From: Pseudorasbora parva
Lineage: Eukaryota; Chordata; Actinopteri; Cypriniformes; Gobionidae
Length of the DNA stretch: 64,000 bases
NCBI RefSeq assembly: GCF_024679245.1
Contig: NC_090172.1
Location: 615,001 to 679,000, forward strand
Direction: 5' to 3'
The notes beneath the pieces were generated by a model. That model ran no database searches. It was not told where the DNA came from and saw only the letters and a program-made list of their open reading frames with translations. Shown piece by piece: positions 39,121 to 52,204 of this stretch. The position numbers and the translations under genes were made by a program. Positions within the stretch are counted from its first letter, which is position 1. Every line of letters starts with the position of its first letter.

Positions 39121-40090
39121 ATATGTGTCATAAAACTGGCCAAACCTAAAATGGAAAACCCTAAGTTTTTAATAGCATTGTCCAGAAATGATTGGTCAAA
39201 TGCAGTATTTGAACAGCCATTGCTGTCTCTGAAGAACACCAAACACAGAATGAAGTTTTCAGCAGAATATGGGGCGTTATTAACACACACATTCAGGGCT
39301 TGTTTTGAGGGTTCAGTGTCAAGGTCTTCGCCTTGGTCTTTAAAAATGACCCGATGAGCAAAATTAGCACTCTAATGGATATTTAGTTTTCTCATAAATC
39401 AACATATTAGGAAAATGTTAGGGGTTTCAAATCAAAATATGACTTAATGTTACAAAACATTTAATGCATGTCCACTTTAGACTTAAACCATGTCCATCTG
39501 GCATTCTGGAGACACAATACGTGACTAGAGTAAGAAATGATATATCAATGTTCCTATAAAATACTAGATTATGTTTCCAGCGATTACTCCCATTATTCAT
39601 CACATATTCCTCCAAGAACACATCAGATCCAGATACATTCTCCATTTACCCACATATTGCATAAAGTAAAATGGCATATCAAATCATTCCATCATATCTT
39701 TCATAACAGCTGAGATCATCTTTACACAACGTTTGGTTAAACCTGAAGATTAATTGGTGAATGAATAACAAATCAAGTTTTTTGCCTATTCATGTCATGT
39801 TTTAAATAAATGAGTGCAGTGTGTTTCTAATGAATATAATATCATATTCCGTGAGTTTCTTGTGCTCTACATTGAAATCCTCCCTGAAGAGCTTTAGTGC
39901 TGCGGGTCAAAGCGGCCGTTTCCCGTCGGCTCATTAGCATTGAGTGAGACGTGTTGGAGGAGATTCTGAGATAGATTACTTTATCTTCAGCATTTATGTG
40001 CTTCTTGATTATTTCCTGCCAGTGATTCCTGATTAAAATGGATAAGACCATTAAAGGTGCAAGAAATATTTGCTCTTTTTTTGCCCAGGA
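39121..40090. other. Unassigned sequence
   Basis: No repeat family, coding exon or RNA gene recognised. Confidence 0.4.
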
Positions 40091-40200
40091 CACTGCAGTA
40101 AATGCTCTTCTTCTTTAGTATTTTTGTCTTGTTTCCAGTCTAAATATCTAAGAATTCTTACATTAAGAAACATTTACTAGACAAGCAAAAGTAACAGAAT
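40090..40200. mobile_element. Common palindromic MITE, left arm only
   Basis: cactgcagtaaatgctcttc, gtctaaatatctaagaattc and catttactagacaagcaaaa, then unrelated sequence. Confidence 0.8.
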
Positions 40201-40581
40201 TTGTCCAGTTTGTTCGGGTTACTTGATTTAATCATGTTATTTGAAAATAAAAACATCACGTTTTGTCAAAGAGTAACGGTTTTAAGTCAATATAACATGA
40301 AGCGATCACATTTGACCCGGACACCTGATGTAATGCTGTTAAATCAAGACGAAAAGTAGCAACATTTTTAAAAAAGCATTTTTTTAAAAAGTTACTACTT
40401 ATTTCAGAACGTCCCCTTACCATCGGCACAAGCGTTCAGAGGTAACGCTTTCATATGAGCTTCAGCAAGCCTTCTTCAGCCAGCTGAGGATGAGGAGAGT
40501 CAGAACTGATGATCTGACGGCGGTGTGTGAGCCGCTGATTACTCTGCGAATACAGCCAGTCCATACAGTGCCGTCTGATGC

Positions 40582-40902
<321 letters not shown>

Positions 40903-41427
40903 TAGAGGAAGTGTTCTGGGGGAATGAGAGCTCTCAGAGTCATTATGCTCATTTTCTGGAATATAAAAAGCCCTGTTGATGAATATTGTGGCCCAATAAT
41001 ACAGGAGAGATGCTAGGAATCTCGTTATGAACATTATTTTCTTTATTTGTTAGCTTCAGAGAAGACTACACATATCTTTTGTAATTGTCACATTGTTAGG
41101 TTTAGCTACATCACCTCCAGACAGGACATTTCTGCAAATAAACGTAATAATAAAGACTCTGATGAACCCTTTTTTCATGTCTATTTGTGCTAAATTATAA
41201 CCCAGCTGTTGGGTTGTTTTAACTCAGTGATTGGGTTGTATCTATGGATGTGTGAGATGGTTCTGAATGTGTTGAGCCGTTCCTCATACCCTGTGCATCA
41301 GAGCCTCTGGATCTTCCTCTGTCCCTCATTCAGTGTTAATCAGGCGGTGATAAGGCTATTGATCACTCCTCAGCTACTGTATGCCACAGCAGGTGCTGCA
41401 CTGTATTCTGCTCCTCACACCCTCATA

Positions 41428-41496
<69 letters not shown>
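41428..41496. repeat. (CA)n microsatellite
   Basis: About 34 CA units, followed by an AACCCA-type MITE. Confidence 0.95.
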
Positions 41497-41497
<1 letters not shown>

Positions 41498-41508
41498 TTT
41501 TAAAACTG

Positions 41509-41700
41509 CACTCTAAAAATGGCTGGGTTGAAAACAACCCAATTGGCAACCCAGCGCTGGGTAAATATTGGACAGAACACATTAACCCAGTGGCATTTTA
41601 ACCCAGCAGGCTGGGCTGTTGAGAAAACCCAATTTCTTACCATTAATGGATTTGCTATCCTGGGTTATTCTTGCTGGGTTGTTCTTGAACAATCTCCTGT
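41509..41700. mobile_element. AACCCA-type MITE
   Basis: gcactctaaaaatggctggg begins it; aaaacaacccaattggcaac and gctgggttgttcttgaacaa lie inside. The right end is degraded. Confidence 0.75.
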
Positions 41701-41723
41701 GCATTAGCAAAACTAGACAATCA

Positions 41724-41795
41724 TTTACATTTATGCATTTGGCGGACGCTTTTATCCAAAGCGACTTACATTGCATTTTTAAGGTACACATTTTA
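41724..41795 (-). mobile_element. SINE 3' tail fragment
   Basis: On the minus strand it reads aaaatgcaatgtaagtcgct, ttggataaaagcgtccgcca, aatgcataaatgtaaatg, the same tail as the SINE at 38.97 kb. The tRNA-related head is absent, as expected for 5'-truncated insertion. Confidence 0.8.
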
Positions 41796-42415
41796 CATTT
41801 TTATCAATTCTCAAAATCATGAAAGAATAAATGAAGAATGCATGTTTAGACTGTTAAAACAATCATTTTTATTGCTTGACAAATGGTAAAATACACAAAT
41901 GTGTTAAAATTGGCAACAATGACAACTACAAACCTAATATATTCTGTCAATTTATTCCATTCACGTTGAAATCGAACTTTTATTTTGACGGCTTGCCGTG
42001 ACCTTTGAGTGTGTGTGTTCATGATATGACACGCCCCCGTCATTCACACAGAGACGCAAAACACGGAAGAGTAATATTTAAATAGTATTTAATATACATT
42101 ACACAGACATATTCAGCTACAGTCTGGAGCCCTGCGTGACGCGACTGAGCAGCTGCGGGACCGAATATAGGCTACCTGTGAGTCGCTGTACAGATATCGT
42201 CACATAGTATGTAAGTTACTAGGTACCGAAGTACCGGTAGCCTACTTGTGACATCGCTAATTTTAAAACCATGGTTAATTTTCGTAAGGGGATCATGGTT
42301 CTGTGTCACAAACTGTATTAATCTGTCGTCTCACATGCCGACCTAAACTAACACAGTACATTGCATCCGATTCTGAGGTAAAACTTTTGTCGTCTTGTAA
42401 GCTTAAGAATTGTTG
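41796..42415. other. Unassigned sequence
   Basis: No recognised gene or repeat. Confidence 0.4.
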
Positions 42416-42419
42416 CCGC

Positions 42420-42589
42420 GAAGAAGAAAAAAAGGAAGATGAGGAGGAGGGTAACATGAGGAGGAGGAGGAGGAAGAGGAGAAGGAGGAACAGGAGGAGG
42501 AGGAGGAAGACGAGTAGGAAGAGGAGGAGGATGAGGAGGAGGAGGAAGAGGAGGAACAGGAGGAGGAGGAAGACGAGTAGGAAGAGGAG

Positions 42590-42622
<33 letters not shown>

Positions 42623-42728
42623 CAGGAGAAGGAGGAACAGGAGGAGGAGGAGGAAGACGAGTAGGAAGAGGAGGAGGAGGAGGAGGAGGAGGAGGAAGAG
42701 GAGGAACAGGAGGAGGAGGAAGACGAGT

Positions 42729-42760
<32 letters not shown>

Positions 42761-43034
42761 CAGGAGGAGGAGGAAGAGGAGGAGGAGGAACAGGAGGAGG
42801 AGGAGGAAGACGAGTAGGAAGAGGAGGAGGAGGAGGAGGAGGAGGAGGAAGAGGAGGAACAGGAGGAGGAGGAAGACGAGTAGGAAGAGGAGGAGGATGG
42901 AGGAGGAGGAGGAAGAGGAGAAGGAGGAACAGGAGGAGGAGGAAGACGAGGAGGAAGAGGAGGAGGATGAGGAGGAGGAGGAAGAGGAGGAACAGGAGGA
43001 GGAGGAAGACGAGTAGGAAGAGGAGGAGGAGGAG

Positions 43035-43067
<33 letters not shown>

Positions 43068-43118
43068 CAGGAGGAGGAGGAAGACGAGTAGGAAGAGGAG
43101 GAGGAGGAAGAGGAGGGT
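42420..43118. repeat. Polypurine (GAGGAGGA) minisatellite
   Basis: About 700 bp in which the plus strand is nearly all G and A, built from gaggaggaagaggaggaaca plus ggaggaggaggaagacgagtag units of roughly 60-160 bp, repeated four to five times. The pyrimidine interruptions (aca, acgag, tga) are regularly placed. It abuts the end of an AACCCA-type MITE (43119-43182). Confidence 0.95.
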
Positions 43119-43182
43119 TAAAACATGCTGGGTTAAAAACAACCCAAGTTGGGTTGAAAATGGACAAACCATTTTTTAGAGT
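43119..43182. mobile_element. AACCCA-type MITE end
   Basis: catgctgggttaaaaacaac, ccaagttgggttgaaaatgg and the terminal accattttttagagtg. Confidence 0.8.
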
Positions 43183-43257
43183 GTAAGTTAAAAAGACACG
43201 TTCCTATAGCCTTCTGACAAAACGCAATAAACCTGACTATAGGACGGCAATTCAGAT

Positions 43258-46200
43258 ATTCCTCTCTTCTTCATCATCTCCTCCTCTTCATCTCTCCATC
43301 ATCTCCTCTTCATCATCTCCTCCTCTTCATCTCTCCATCATCTCCTCCTCTTCATCTCTTCTCCATCATCTCCTCTTCATCTCTCCATCATCTCCTCCTC
43401 TTCATCTCTCCATCATCTCCTCCTCTTTATCTCTCCATCATCTCCTCCTCTTCATCTCTCCATCATCTCCTCTTCATCTCTCCATCATCTCCTCCTCTTC
43501 ATCTCTTCTCCATCATCTCCTCCTCTTCATCTCTCCATCATCTCCTCCTCTTCATCTCTCCATCATCTCCTCTTCATCTCTCCATCATCTCCTCCTCTTC
43601 ATCATCTCCATCATCTCCTCTTCATCTCTTCTCCATCATCTCCTCCTCTTCATCTCTCCATCATCTCCTCCTCTTCATCTCTTCTCCATCATCTCCTCCT
43701 CTTCATCTCTCCATCATCTCCTCCTCTTCATCTCTCCATCATCTCCTCCTCTTCATCTCTTCTCCATCATCTCCTCTTCATCTCTCCATCATCTCCTCCT
43801 CTTCATCTCTTCTATATCATCTCCTCCTCTTCATCTCTCCATCATCTCCTCCTCTTCATCTCTCCATCATCTCCTCCTCTTCATCTCTCCATCATCTCCT
43901 CCTCTTCATCTCTCCATCATCTCCTCCTCTTCATCTCTTCTTCATCATCTCCTCCTCCTCTTCATCTCTCCATCATCTCCTCTTCATCTCTCCATCATCT
44001 CCTCCTCTTCATCTCTTCTATATCATCTCCTCCTCTTCATCTCTCCATCATCTCTTCATCATCTCCTCCTCTTCATCCTCTTCATCTCTCCATCATCTCT
44101 TCCTCTCATCTTCATCCTCTTCACCTCTCCATCATCTCCTCCTCTTCATCGCTTCCTCTCATCTTCATCCTCTTCATCTCTTCATCATCTCCTACTCTTC
44201 ATCTCTCCATCATCTCTTCCTCTTCATCTCTTCCTCTCATCTTCATCCTCTTCATCTCTCCATCATCTCCTCTTCATCTCTTCTCCATCATCTCCTCCTC
44301 TTCATCTCTCCATCATCTCCTCCTCTTCATCTCTTCTCCATCATCTCTTCCTCTTCATCTCTTCCTCTCATCTTCATCCTCTTCATCTCTCCATCATCTC
44401 CTCCTCTTCATCTCTTCTCCATCATCTCCTCCTCTTCATCTCTCCATCATCTCCTCCTCTTCATCTCTCCATCATCTCCTCCTCTTCATCTCTTCTATAT
44501 CATCTCCTCCTCTTCATCTCTCCATCATCTCCTCTTCATCTCTCCATCATCTCCTCCTCTTCATCTCTCCATCATCTCCTCCTCTTCATCTCTTCTTCAT
44601 CATCTCCTCCTCTTCATCTCTCCATCATCTCCTCTTCATCTCTCCATCATCTCCTCCTCTTCAACTCTTCTATATCTCTTCATCATCTCCTCCTCTTCAT
44701 CCTCTTCATCTCTCCATCATCTCTTCCTCTTCATCTCTTCCTCTCATCTTCATCCTCTTCACCTCTCCATCATCTCCTCCTCTTCATCGCTTCCTCTCAT
44801 CTTCATCCTCTTCATCTCTTCATCATCTCCTCCTCTTCATCTCTCTATCATCTCTTCCTCTTCTTTTCTTCCTCGCATCTTCATCCTCTTCATCTCTCCA
44901 TCATCTCTTCCTCTCATCTTCATCCTCTTCATCTCTCCATCATCTCCTCCTCTTCATCTCTCCATCATCTCCATCCATCATCTCTTCATCATCTCCTCTT
45001 CATCTCTTCTATATCATCTCTTCCTCTTCATCTCTCCATCATCTCTTCATCATCTCCTCCTCTTCATCTCTTCCTCTCCTCTTCATCTCTCCATCATCTC
45101 TTCCTCTTCATCTCTTCCTCTCATCTTCATCCTCTTCATCTCTCCATCATCTCCTCCTCTTCATCTCTCCATCATCTCCTCTTCATCTCTCCATCATCTC
45201 CTCCTCTTCATCTCTCCATCATCTCCTCTTCATCTCTCCATCATCTCCTCTTCATCTCTCCATCATCTCCTCTTCATCTCTCCATCATCTCCTCCTCTTC
45301 ATCTCTCCATCATCTCCTCTTCATCTCTTCCTCTCATCTTCATCCTCTTCATCTCTCCATCACCTCCTCTTCATCTCTTCTTCATCATCTCTCCCTCTTC
45401 ATCTCTCCATCATCTCTTCCTCTTCATCTCTCCATCATCTCCTCCTCTTCATCTCTCATCTCTCATCATCTCTCCTCTTCATCTCTCCATCATCTCTCCC
45501 TCTTCATCTCTCCATCATCTCTTCCTCTTCATCTCTCCATCATCTCCTCCTCTTCATCCTCTTCATCTCTTCTTCATCATCTCTCCCTCTTCATCTCTCC
45601 ATCATCTCTTCCTCTTCATCTCTCCATCATCTCCTCCTCTTCATCTCTCCATCATCTCTCCCTCTTCATCTCTCCATCATCTCTCCCTCTTCATCTCTCC
45701 ATCATCTCTCCCTCTTCATCTCTCCATCATCTCCTCCTCTTCATCTCTCCATCATCTCTTCCTCTTCATCTCTCCATCATCTCCTCCTCTTCATCTCTCA
45801 TCATCTCTCCCTCTTCATCTCTCCATCATCTCTCCCTCTTCATCTCTCCATCATCTCTTCCTCTTCATCTCCATCATCTCCTCCTCTTCATCCTCTTCAT
45901 CTCTTCTTCATCATCTCTCCCTCTTCATCTCTCCATCATCTCTTCCTCTTCATCTCTCCATCATCTCCTCCTCTTCATCTCTCCATCATCTCTCCCTCTT
46001 CATCTCTCCATCATCTCTCCCTCTTCATCTCTCCATCATCTCTCCCTCTTCATCTCTCCATCATCTCCTCCTCTTCATCTCTCCATCATCTCTTCCTCTT
46101 CATCTCTCCATCATCTCCTCCTCTTCATCTCTCATCATCTCTCCCTCTTCATCTCTCCATCATCTCTCCCTCTTCATCTCTCCATCATCTCTTCCTCTTC

Positions 46201-46318
46201 ATCTCTCCATCATCTCCTCCTCTTCATCATCTTCATCTCTTCTTCATCATCTCTCCCTCTTCATCTCTCCATCATCTCTTCCTCTTCATCTCTCCATCAT
46301 CTCCTTCTGCCTTCTCAA
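43258..46318. repeat. 3-kb polypyrimidine minisatellite
   Basis: Units of about 15 to 25 bp made of ctccatcatctcctcctctt plus catct, with variants (ctccctcttcatctctc, ttctatatcatctcc, tcttcctctcatcttcatc). Blocks of several units are repeated, e.g. about 45.54-45.86 kb and 45.89-46.21 kb. Nearly all plus-strand bases are C or T, with one A per atc. Confidence 0.95.
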
Positions 46319-46319
46319 C

Positions 46320-47430
46320 ACTCCCTGCGTCCCAATTCGCACATAGTAAATACTCCAAAATAGGATTATTAGGCTTATCCCAAATCGTAGTGTGCTGAAA
46401 GAGTATTCCCCAGATAGGCTACCCGGATGATGGTTTACTATTTCCAGTCAGAATCTGAAGTGCTGATCGAGACACATAGATAAAGCCTTTATTATGTTTA
46501 TCTGTGGACGCACACTCTAATATTACCCACAACCCATTGCGAGCTGGACGAGGATTCGATTATAACTACAAACGTGGATAAAAAAAGAGTTAAAAAATGA
46601 CAAACATGTGCTAGTCCGACGGTTAAGTAGAGAGGTTTGTGCTGCCTTCACGTGCTATCGGAAGTTTCCCACTTCAGAAGTCGTGATTACGAGCTTGTTG
46701 TGTCCAGGCGCTCTGTTGTCGGTACGGGTGGAGGACGCCAGGTTTATACTTTTGTGCATCTTTGGAAAATATTATTTTAACACTATAACCATTTCAGCCA
46801 TTTCCCAGTCCCAGAAAATCACCGGCTAACATCGCAGCACAACACGAAAGCATACCGTTCACATTCACATAAAGGCATAATGTAGACAATAAAGGCTGCT
46901 TAAAGACTTAAATGGCAATAGTGTTCAGCCATATGATCCTATTGTAGCTACTTTACCACATTATCTAGATAGTCAGCTTGCTCACTGTTCTGGAATGATG
47001 GTCAACATGCGGTTTTCGATGTGTTTAAAATGAACAATATGCTTCAAATGATTAGTAATTTATTTAAATATGTACTACTTTAACGACAAGACAATGAAAC
47101 TATTGCACAAAAAAAACTAATAAAACACCAGCCACAGCAGAAATTCGTCTCCCATCCGCCATTTTGAACGGTTATGCCACGCCCATCTCGGGAACTTGGG
47201 TATCAAAATTATTCCCGAGCTTCCCAGCACGACACCAGAGCGCGCTCATGTGCCATTTTTACCTCGGAAACTCGTATTTACGATGTTCTGACAGCAGGTG
47301 AAGGCGGCATTAAAAGATCAGTATCTAACCTGACTCATATATTTCTTCAGTGTTGTCCGCATTATATCTCACCTGCAGCAGCACTGAGCACTTCTGTAAT
47401 GACACGTTTGGCCATTAACTTTTAAACGCA
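46320..47430. other. Unassigned sequence, probably old DNA transposon
   Basis: cgtcccaattcgcacatagt (46329) opens a transposon-like stretch. Two matching segments face each other: ccttcacgtgctatcggaag and cccacttcagaagtcgtgat (46.64-46.69 kb) against ctcgggaacttgggtatc and cctcggaaactcgtatttac (47.19-47.28 kb). I cannot name the family. Confidence 0.4.
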
Positions 47431-47497
47431 TCATTATATTTAAACTGCAAACACACGAGGAGAGTCTGCATTAAAGACACACACATGGCAGATCAAC

Positions 47498-47499
<2 letters not shown>

Positions 47500-47555
<56 letters not shown>
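47500..47555. repeat. (TG)n microsatellite
   Basis: About 27 TG units. Confidence 0.95.
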
Positions 47556-47556
<1 letters not shown>

Positions 47557-48785
47557 GCTACATTTCTCTCTAAGGCAGAGATTAAACTGAATGTGGAGGA
47601 TTTAAACTGTGATGATGATTGACAGTATTTGTTTATTGACAACTTATTCTTTCTTTAAAAAAAGGTAAAACCACTTTTATATGACTTTTATATTTAGCTA
47701 TATTATATTTATATTTAATAGCTTACATAATTGGTTTTCTTCTGGTTGTAAAATGTAAGTTGTCACTGGCTAGACAGTTTATGTATCTGAAGTTTAAGAA
47801 AAAAGCTGTATGGCTAATTTGTAATGACTAATTATTTTTTAACAACAATATTCACTAACAATGTAAGAATAACGTTTTAAAGCTAACGTTATTAGAACGT
47901 TAATCAGCACTAAATAACGTTGGCACACGTTTTAATAACATTACTGAAAGAATGTTTTGATAACTTACCGAGAACTTTATCCAGTGTTCTGAGAACTGAT
48001 TGCTCATGAGCGGCCATCTTAACTCTGATATTGATGATTTATGATCCTTTTGTAAGAGTGAGAAAACCATTTATTTGTGGAGGGAATTAGCAAAATCTTT
48101 CATTTAGTAAATATTCAATACTATTTTACATTAAAGGGTGTTATTGGTGATTATGAACACAATGTTAACAAAGCTCTTGAATACATTGCTCCTTTATTTA
48201 TATGCTGGCAAAATGTTATATACAACAAAAGTATGAGAATTCATCCCCAAACTTTAGGGTGTTTATAGTGGAATTTGACTGTTTTATGTCTTCTCTGAAA
48301 TTATAAAAAAAAGTAATGTTTAAAATGTTATGATATAATTTTCCGATGGCCGATTAATGCCACACATTGTACTATGATATGATATGTTTGTTAATTCTTC
48401 TATCCTCAATGATAAAAAAACTCCTTATAATTTAATAATTTAATAACTGTGCATAATTAGTATTTAAATTATTAATGTAAAGAATGTAATGTATTAATTC
48501 TCATTTCCACCTGCAAAATTAAGATGATAAGCGCTAGGGGGCGCTGCAACATTTACAACTCGGCGGTTATCATATGTTGATCTGTTTAGCAGCAGATATC
48601 ATTTTTATTTGATCTTTTATTATTAATTTTTACATTTATTGATATTTTATATTTTATTTTCATGTCTTATTATGACTCTTAAGAATCCGGGAAAACGGGG
48701 CACAATGGAAGTGTCCTTGTTTATTTTTTACAGGCCGTATTTTGGATTTTCCCTTCATTGCGTTGTGTTTTAGGATTATTAATGA
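47556..48785. other. Unassigned AT-rich sequence
   Basis: No gene, RNA or repeat family recognised. Confidence 0.4.
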
Positions 48786-48794
48786 GCTGCCGTT

Positions 48795-49196
48795 GCCTAC
48801 TTTTGTCTTAATTTTTGTCTTGTTTCGAGTCTAAATATCTAAAAATTCTTACAGTAAGAAGTATTTACTAGACAAGCAAAAGTAATTGTCTTGTTTTGGG
48901 GAAAAATAACTCAAAATGAAGAGAGTTTTTGCTTAAAATAAGATAAATAATCTGCCAATGGGGTGAGAAAAATAATCTTGTTTTCTGTTTGAATTAAGAT
49001 TATTTTTCTCACCCCATTGGCAGATTATTTATCTTATTTTAAGCAAAAACTCTCTTCATTTTGAGTTATTTTCCCCCCAAACAAGACAATTACTTTTGCT
49101 TGTCTAGTAAATACTTCTTGTTTTAAGAATGTTTAGATGTTTGGACTAGAAACAAGACAAAAATACTGAGGAAGAAGAGCATTTTTATGCAGTGTA
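48795..49196. mobile_element. Common palindromic MITE, nearly complete
   Basis: A 400-bp palindrome. attcttacagtaagaagtat and catttactagac-type words on the left pair with cttgtctagtaaatacttct on the right. The centre is ctcaccccattggcagatta facing taatctgccaatggggtgag. It ends gaagagcatttttatgcagt. The left terminal cactgcaaaaaa is lost. Confidence 0.9.
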
Positions 49197-49199
49197 TCT

Positions 49200-50530
49200 G
49201 TTGCTTCTCTCCACACATTTGGAGAAATAGTGCACAAAAACAAGGCTGATGTTTGTTTTACAAGACAAGTCGTGCAGGATAAAGTCCATGCCAACATACA
49301 CCAGCAGACAATGGAGAGATCAGGCCACCGGGCTGAAGGCTCCTCTGGGTTTATTCTCCAATCATTAGATGGAAAAAAACTCGCCGCACTTTCCAAATCG
49401 TCCGCTTTTCGAGATGCTCGTGGAAATATTTCTGATCCCTGAGGCGATCTGAGACGGTGATTCTGCCTCATTTGATCTAATATTTGGTGTTTTTAAAAAT
49501 GTTGTAGAAATCGCTGCAATTATTGAATATATTTTGAGACAAAGGTCTTGTTAAAGTTTCTCAGTTTTGTTCAAGGTAATTAAAGCGACAGTTTTGCAAT
49601 AAAGAAATAATATTCAAAAGCAGCCTATGATATTAAAGGCACCATAATTAACATGATAATAAACACCGGCGGACTTTAACATTTGCTGACATGATATGGT
49701 TATGATTCAGATTGTAAGATCATATATTAAGCTGAGTGAGATTTATAATGAAACCATCATATTTAAAAATGTGATATTAATCATATCATATCATAAAATA
49801 CAATGTATTGTTACTACTGTAAATCTATATTACATTACAATAAGATCTCCTTCAATGCAATTAGAATCGTTACTTTTTAAAATGATTTAGTTTCTATATA
49901 AACATATTTTAATGACATATTTATTGATCAAAAATAAGCAGAAAATAGTTCAAACTTTGCTAAAGAGATTGTTTTGAACAAATAACTTAGACATTATTAA
50001 AAACATATTATTTTAGTGAACGTATTACTGTGTGTGGCCTTCGTCACCTCATACATTTGATTTCTAAATGAAATAAACCACTTTTATGATTTATTTTCAC
50101 ACAAATCGGTTGCTCCATAAATATTCAATACAAACATATATATATTTCTGTAAATAGCACTGTCCTTGTCTTACGCTGCGCCTTTAGCCGTGTTGTATCT
50201 TTAGACCTCTGACAACATGTCAGTAATATCAGAGGTGCATTTAGAGGTTAATAGCGTTTAGAAATAGCCTCAAAATACACAATATTAAAGAAAACAGTTA
50301 CGCTCAGTGTTCGGCCACTTTTGACTGCGAGGAGTTTGACTGAAGAGCACCGAATAATATCACACATGCAATAAAATGGTTTCATATTTGGCATGCATAT
50401 ATTATGGGATGTGTCCGTTATGTTACAAAGAGTGTTGATTGCTCATATAGTTCTCAGGAAATGTCCAAAGCCTAACCACTAACTGACCTGATGTTTCAGC
50501 GTCCAGTGATTCAAGCGATCGTTCATTAGA
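49200..50530. other. Unassigned, mostly unique sequence
   Basis: The part 49.20-49.48 kb is GC-richer and free of repeats and could be regulatory. The rest is AT-rich. No exon with believable splice sites was found. Confidence 0.4.
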
Positions 50531-50533
50531 CTA

Positions 50534-50580
50534 ATTAGCATACCTCATTAGCATACCTCATTAGCATACCTCATTAGCAT
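50534..50580. repeat. Four 13-bp tandem units containing ATTAGCAT
   Basis: attagcat occurs at 50534, 50547, 50560 and 50573, each followed by acctc. The core differs by one base from the POU octamer ATTTGCAT. Confidence 0.85.
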
Positions 50581-50759
50581 TGCTGTCAATCATCTGTGAT
50601 CAGTTCCTAGAGATTAGGCAGGATCGTCCAAACGCCGATCACAGAATGTTTCACCTTATAACAGTGAAAACAAAGTAATATGATTACATAAATCACGTTA
50701 CTTGTAATATACCTGCTAATGCACCGATCAGGCAAAACATTATGACATAATGTTAAATC

Positions 50760-51515
50760 GTGACGGCTAGACGACTGGGTCAGAGCATCTCCAAAACTGC
50801 AGCTCTTGTGGGCTGTTCCCGGTCTGCAGTGGTCAGTATCTATCAAAAGTGCTCCAAGGAAGGACCAGTGGAGAACCGGCCACAGGGTCATGGGCGGCCA
50901 AGGCTCATTGATGCACGTGGGGAGCGAAGGCTGGCCCGTGGGGTCCGATCAAACAGACGAGCTACTGGAGCTCAAACTGCTCCAGAAGTTAATGCTGGTT
51001 CTGATAGAAAGCTGTCAGAATACACAGCTCAGTTTACCTGGGGAACACATGGCCCCAGGATGCACTATGGGAAGAAGGCGAGCCGGCGGAGGCAGTGTGA
51101 TGCTTTGGCCAATGTTCTGCTGGGAAACCTTGGGTCCTCCATCCATGTGGATGTTACTTTGACACGCTCCACCTACCTAAGCATTGCTGAGACCATGTTC
51201 AGCCTTTGATGGAAACGGTATTCTGGTGGCTGTGGCTCTTCCAGCAGGATAATGCTCCTGACACAAAGCACAAATGCTTCAGGAATGGTTTGAGGAGCAC
51301 AACAACCAGTTTGAGGCGTCGACTCGGCCTCCAGATTCCCCAGATCTCAATCCAATCGAGCATCTGTGGGATGAGCCGAACAAACAAGTCCGATCCGTCA
51401 CAACTTAAAGGACTTAAAGGATCTGCTGCTAACATATTGGTGCCAGATACCACAGCACACCTTCAGGGGTTTAGAGGAGTCCATGCCTCGATGGGTCAGC
51501 AAAAGGGTATATAAT
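50760..51515 (+). pseudogene. Decayed Tc1-like transposase (relic 2)
   Basis: The N-terminal part retains the helix-turn-helix wording SISKTAALVGCSRSAVVSIY followed by RPQGHGRPRLIDARGERRLAR. A deletion then joins it to a fragment with GEHMAPGCTMGRRRAGGGSV in another frame. After a further frame change come FQQDNAPDTKHK (second Asp region) and QISIQSSICGM, a frame-shifted form of the NPIEHLWDE block. At least three frame breaks and loss of the first catalytic region make it inactive. It differs in sequence from the relics at 15.9 and 52-58 kb, so at least three Tc1 lineages are present. Confidence 0.85.
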
Positions 51516-51746
51516 AATACGTCTGATTGCATTGAAAGATAGAATTAGAGTTCAGTTCCGTTTGCATCATTGCATCAGCCTCCAAATAAAGGCACTTCCT
51601 CAACGGCTCATTTCTAGAAGAAAGAGTGTTTCCTGCCTCAAAACTGCAGCTTTTTCCGAGAAACGCTGATTGTTTTAATGAGGAATTGAACCGTCCTAAA
51701 GAACACAAATGTTTTGTGGGTCCGCCTGTGGCATCATAAACTTATA

Positions 51747-52074
51747 CACTGCAAAAAAAATGCTGTTCTTATTTAGTAATTTTGTCTTGTCCAAATATCC
51801 AAATAATCTTAAACCAAGATGCATTTACTAGACAAGTAAAACAATATAAGGTCCTATTTCATGTTTTATTGAAAATAAAATCAGGTTTTTGTTTAAAACA
51901 GGCAAAATGATCTGCCAATGGGGTGAGAAAAATAATCTTATCTCTGACTGAGACGGAAACAAGAAACAAGATTATTTTTCTCACCCCATTGGCAGATCAT
52001 TTGGCCTGTTTTAAGCAAAAACTCTATTTTATTTTCATTAAAACAAGAAAAAATATCTTATGTCGTTTTACTTT
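51747..52074. mobile_element. Common palindromic MITE, split by a Tc1 element (left part)
   Basis: Runs from cactgcaaaaaaaatgctgt through the centre (ctcaccccattggcagatca) to atatcttatgtcgttttact and stops where the Tc1 terminal sequence cagtgaggaaaataag begins. The matching right end (gatatttggactggaaac to gagcattttttgcag) is found 6 kb away at 58178-58232. Confidence 0.85.
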
Positions 52075-52204
52075 CAGTGAGGAAAATAAGTGTTTGAACA
52101 CCTGAGAAAATCAGTGTTAATATTTGGTCCAGTAGCCTTTGTTTGCGTTTCCAGAGGTCAAGCGTTTGCTGTAGTTCTTCAGCAGGTTTGCTCTGCAGGA
52201 GGGA

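Noticed and set aside
42303..43179. Arg-rich or Glu-rich proteins from the GAGGAG block
   Set aside because: Low-complexity translation of a polypurine tract, open in several frames on both strands.
46608..47425. Short open frames near 46.6 and 47.2 kb
   Set aside because: They sit on two inverted, related segments of a likely DNA transposon, so coding is improbable.
49133..49471. 112-residue open frame on the minus strand
   Set aside because: It runs into the end of a palindromic MITE, has no homologue wording I recognise and no splice context; probably chance.
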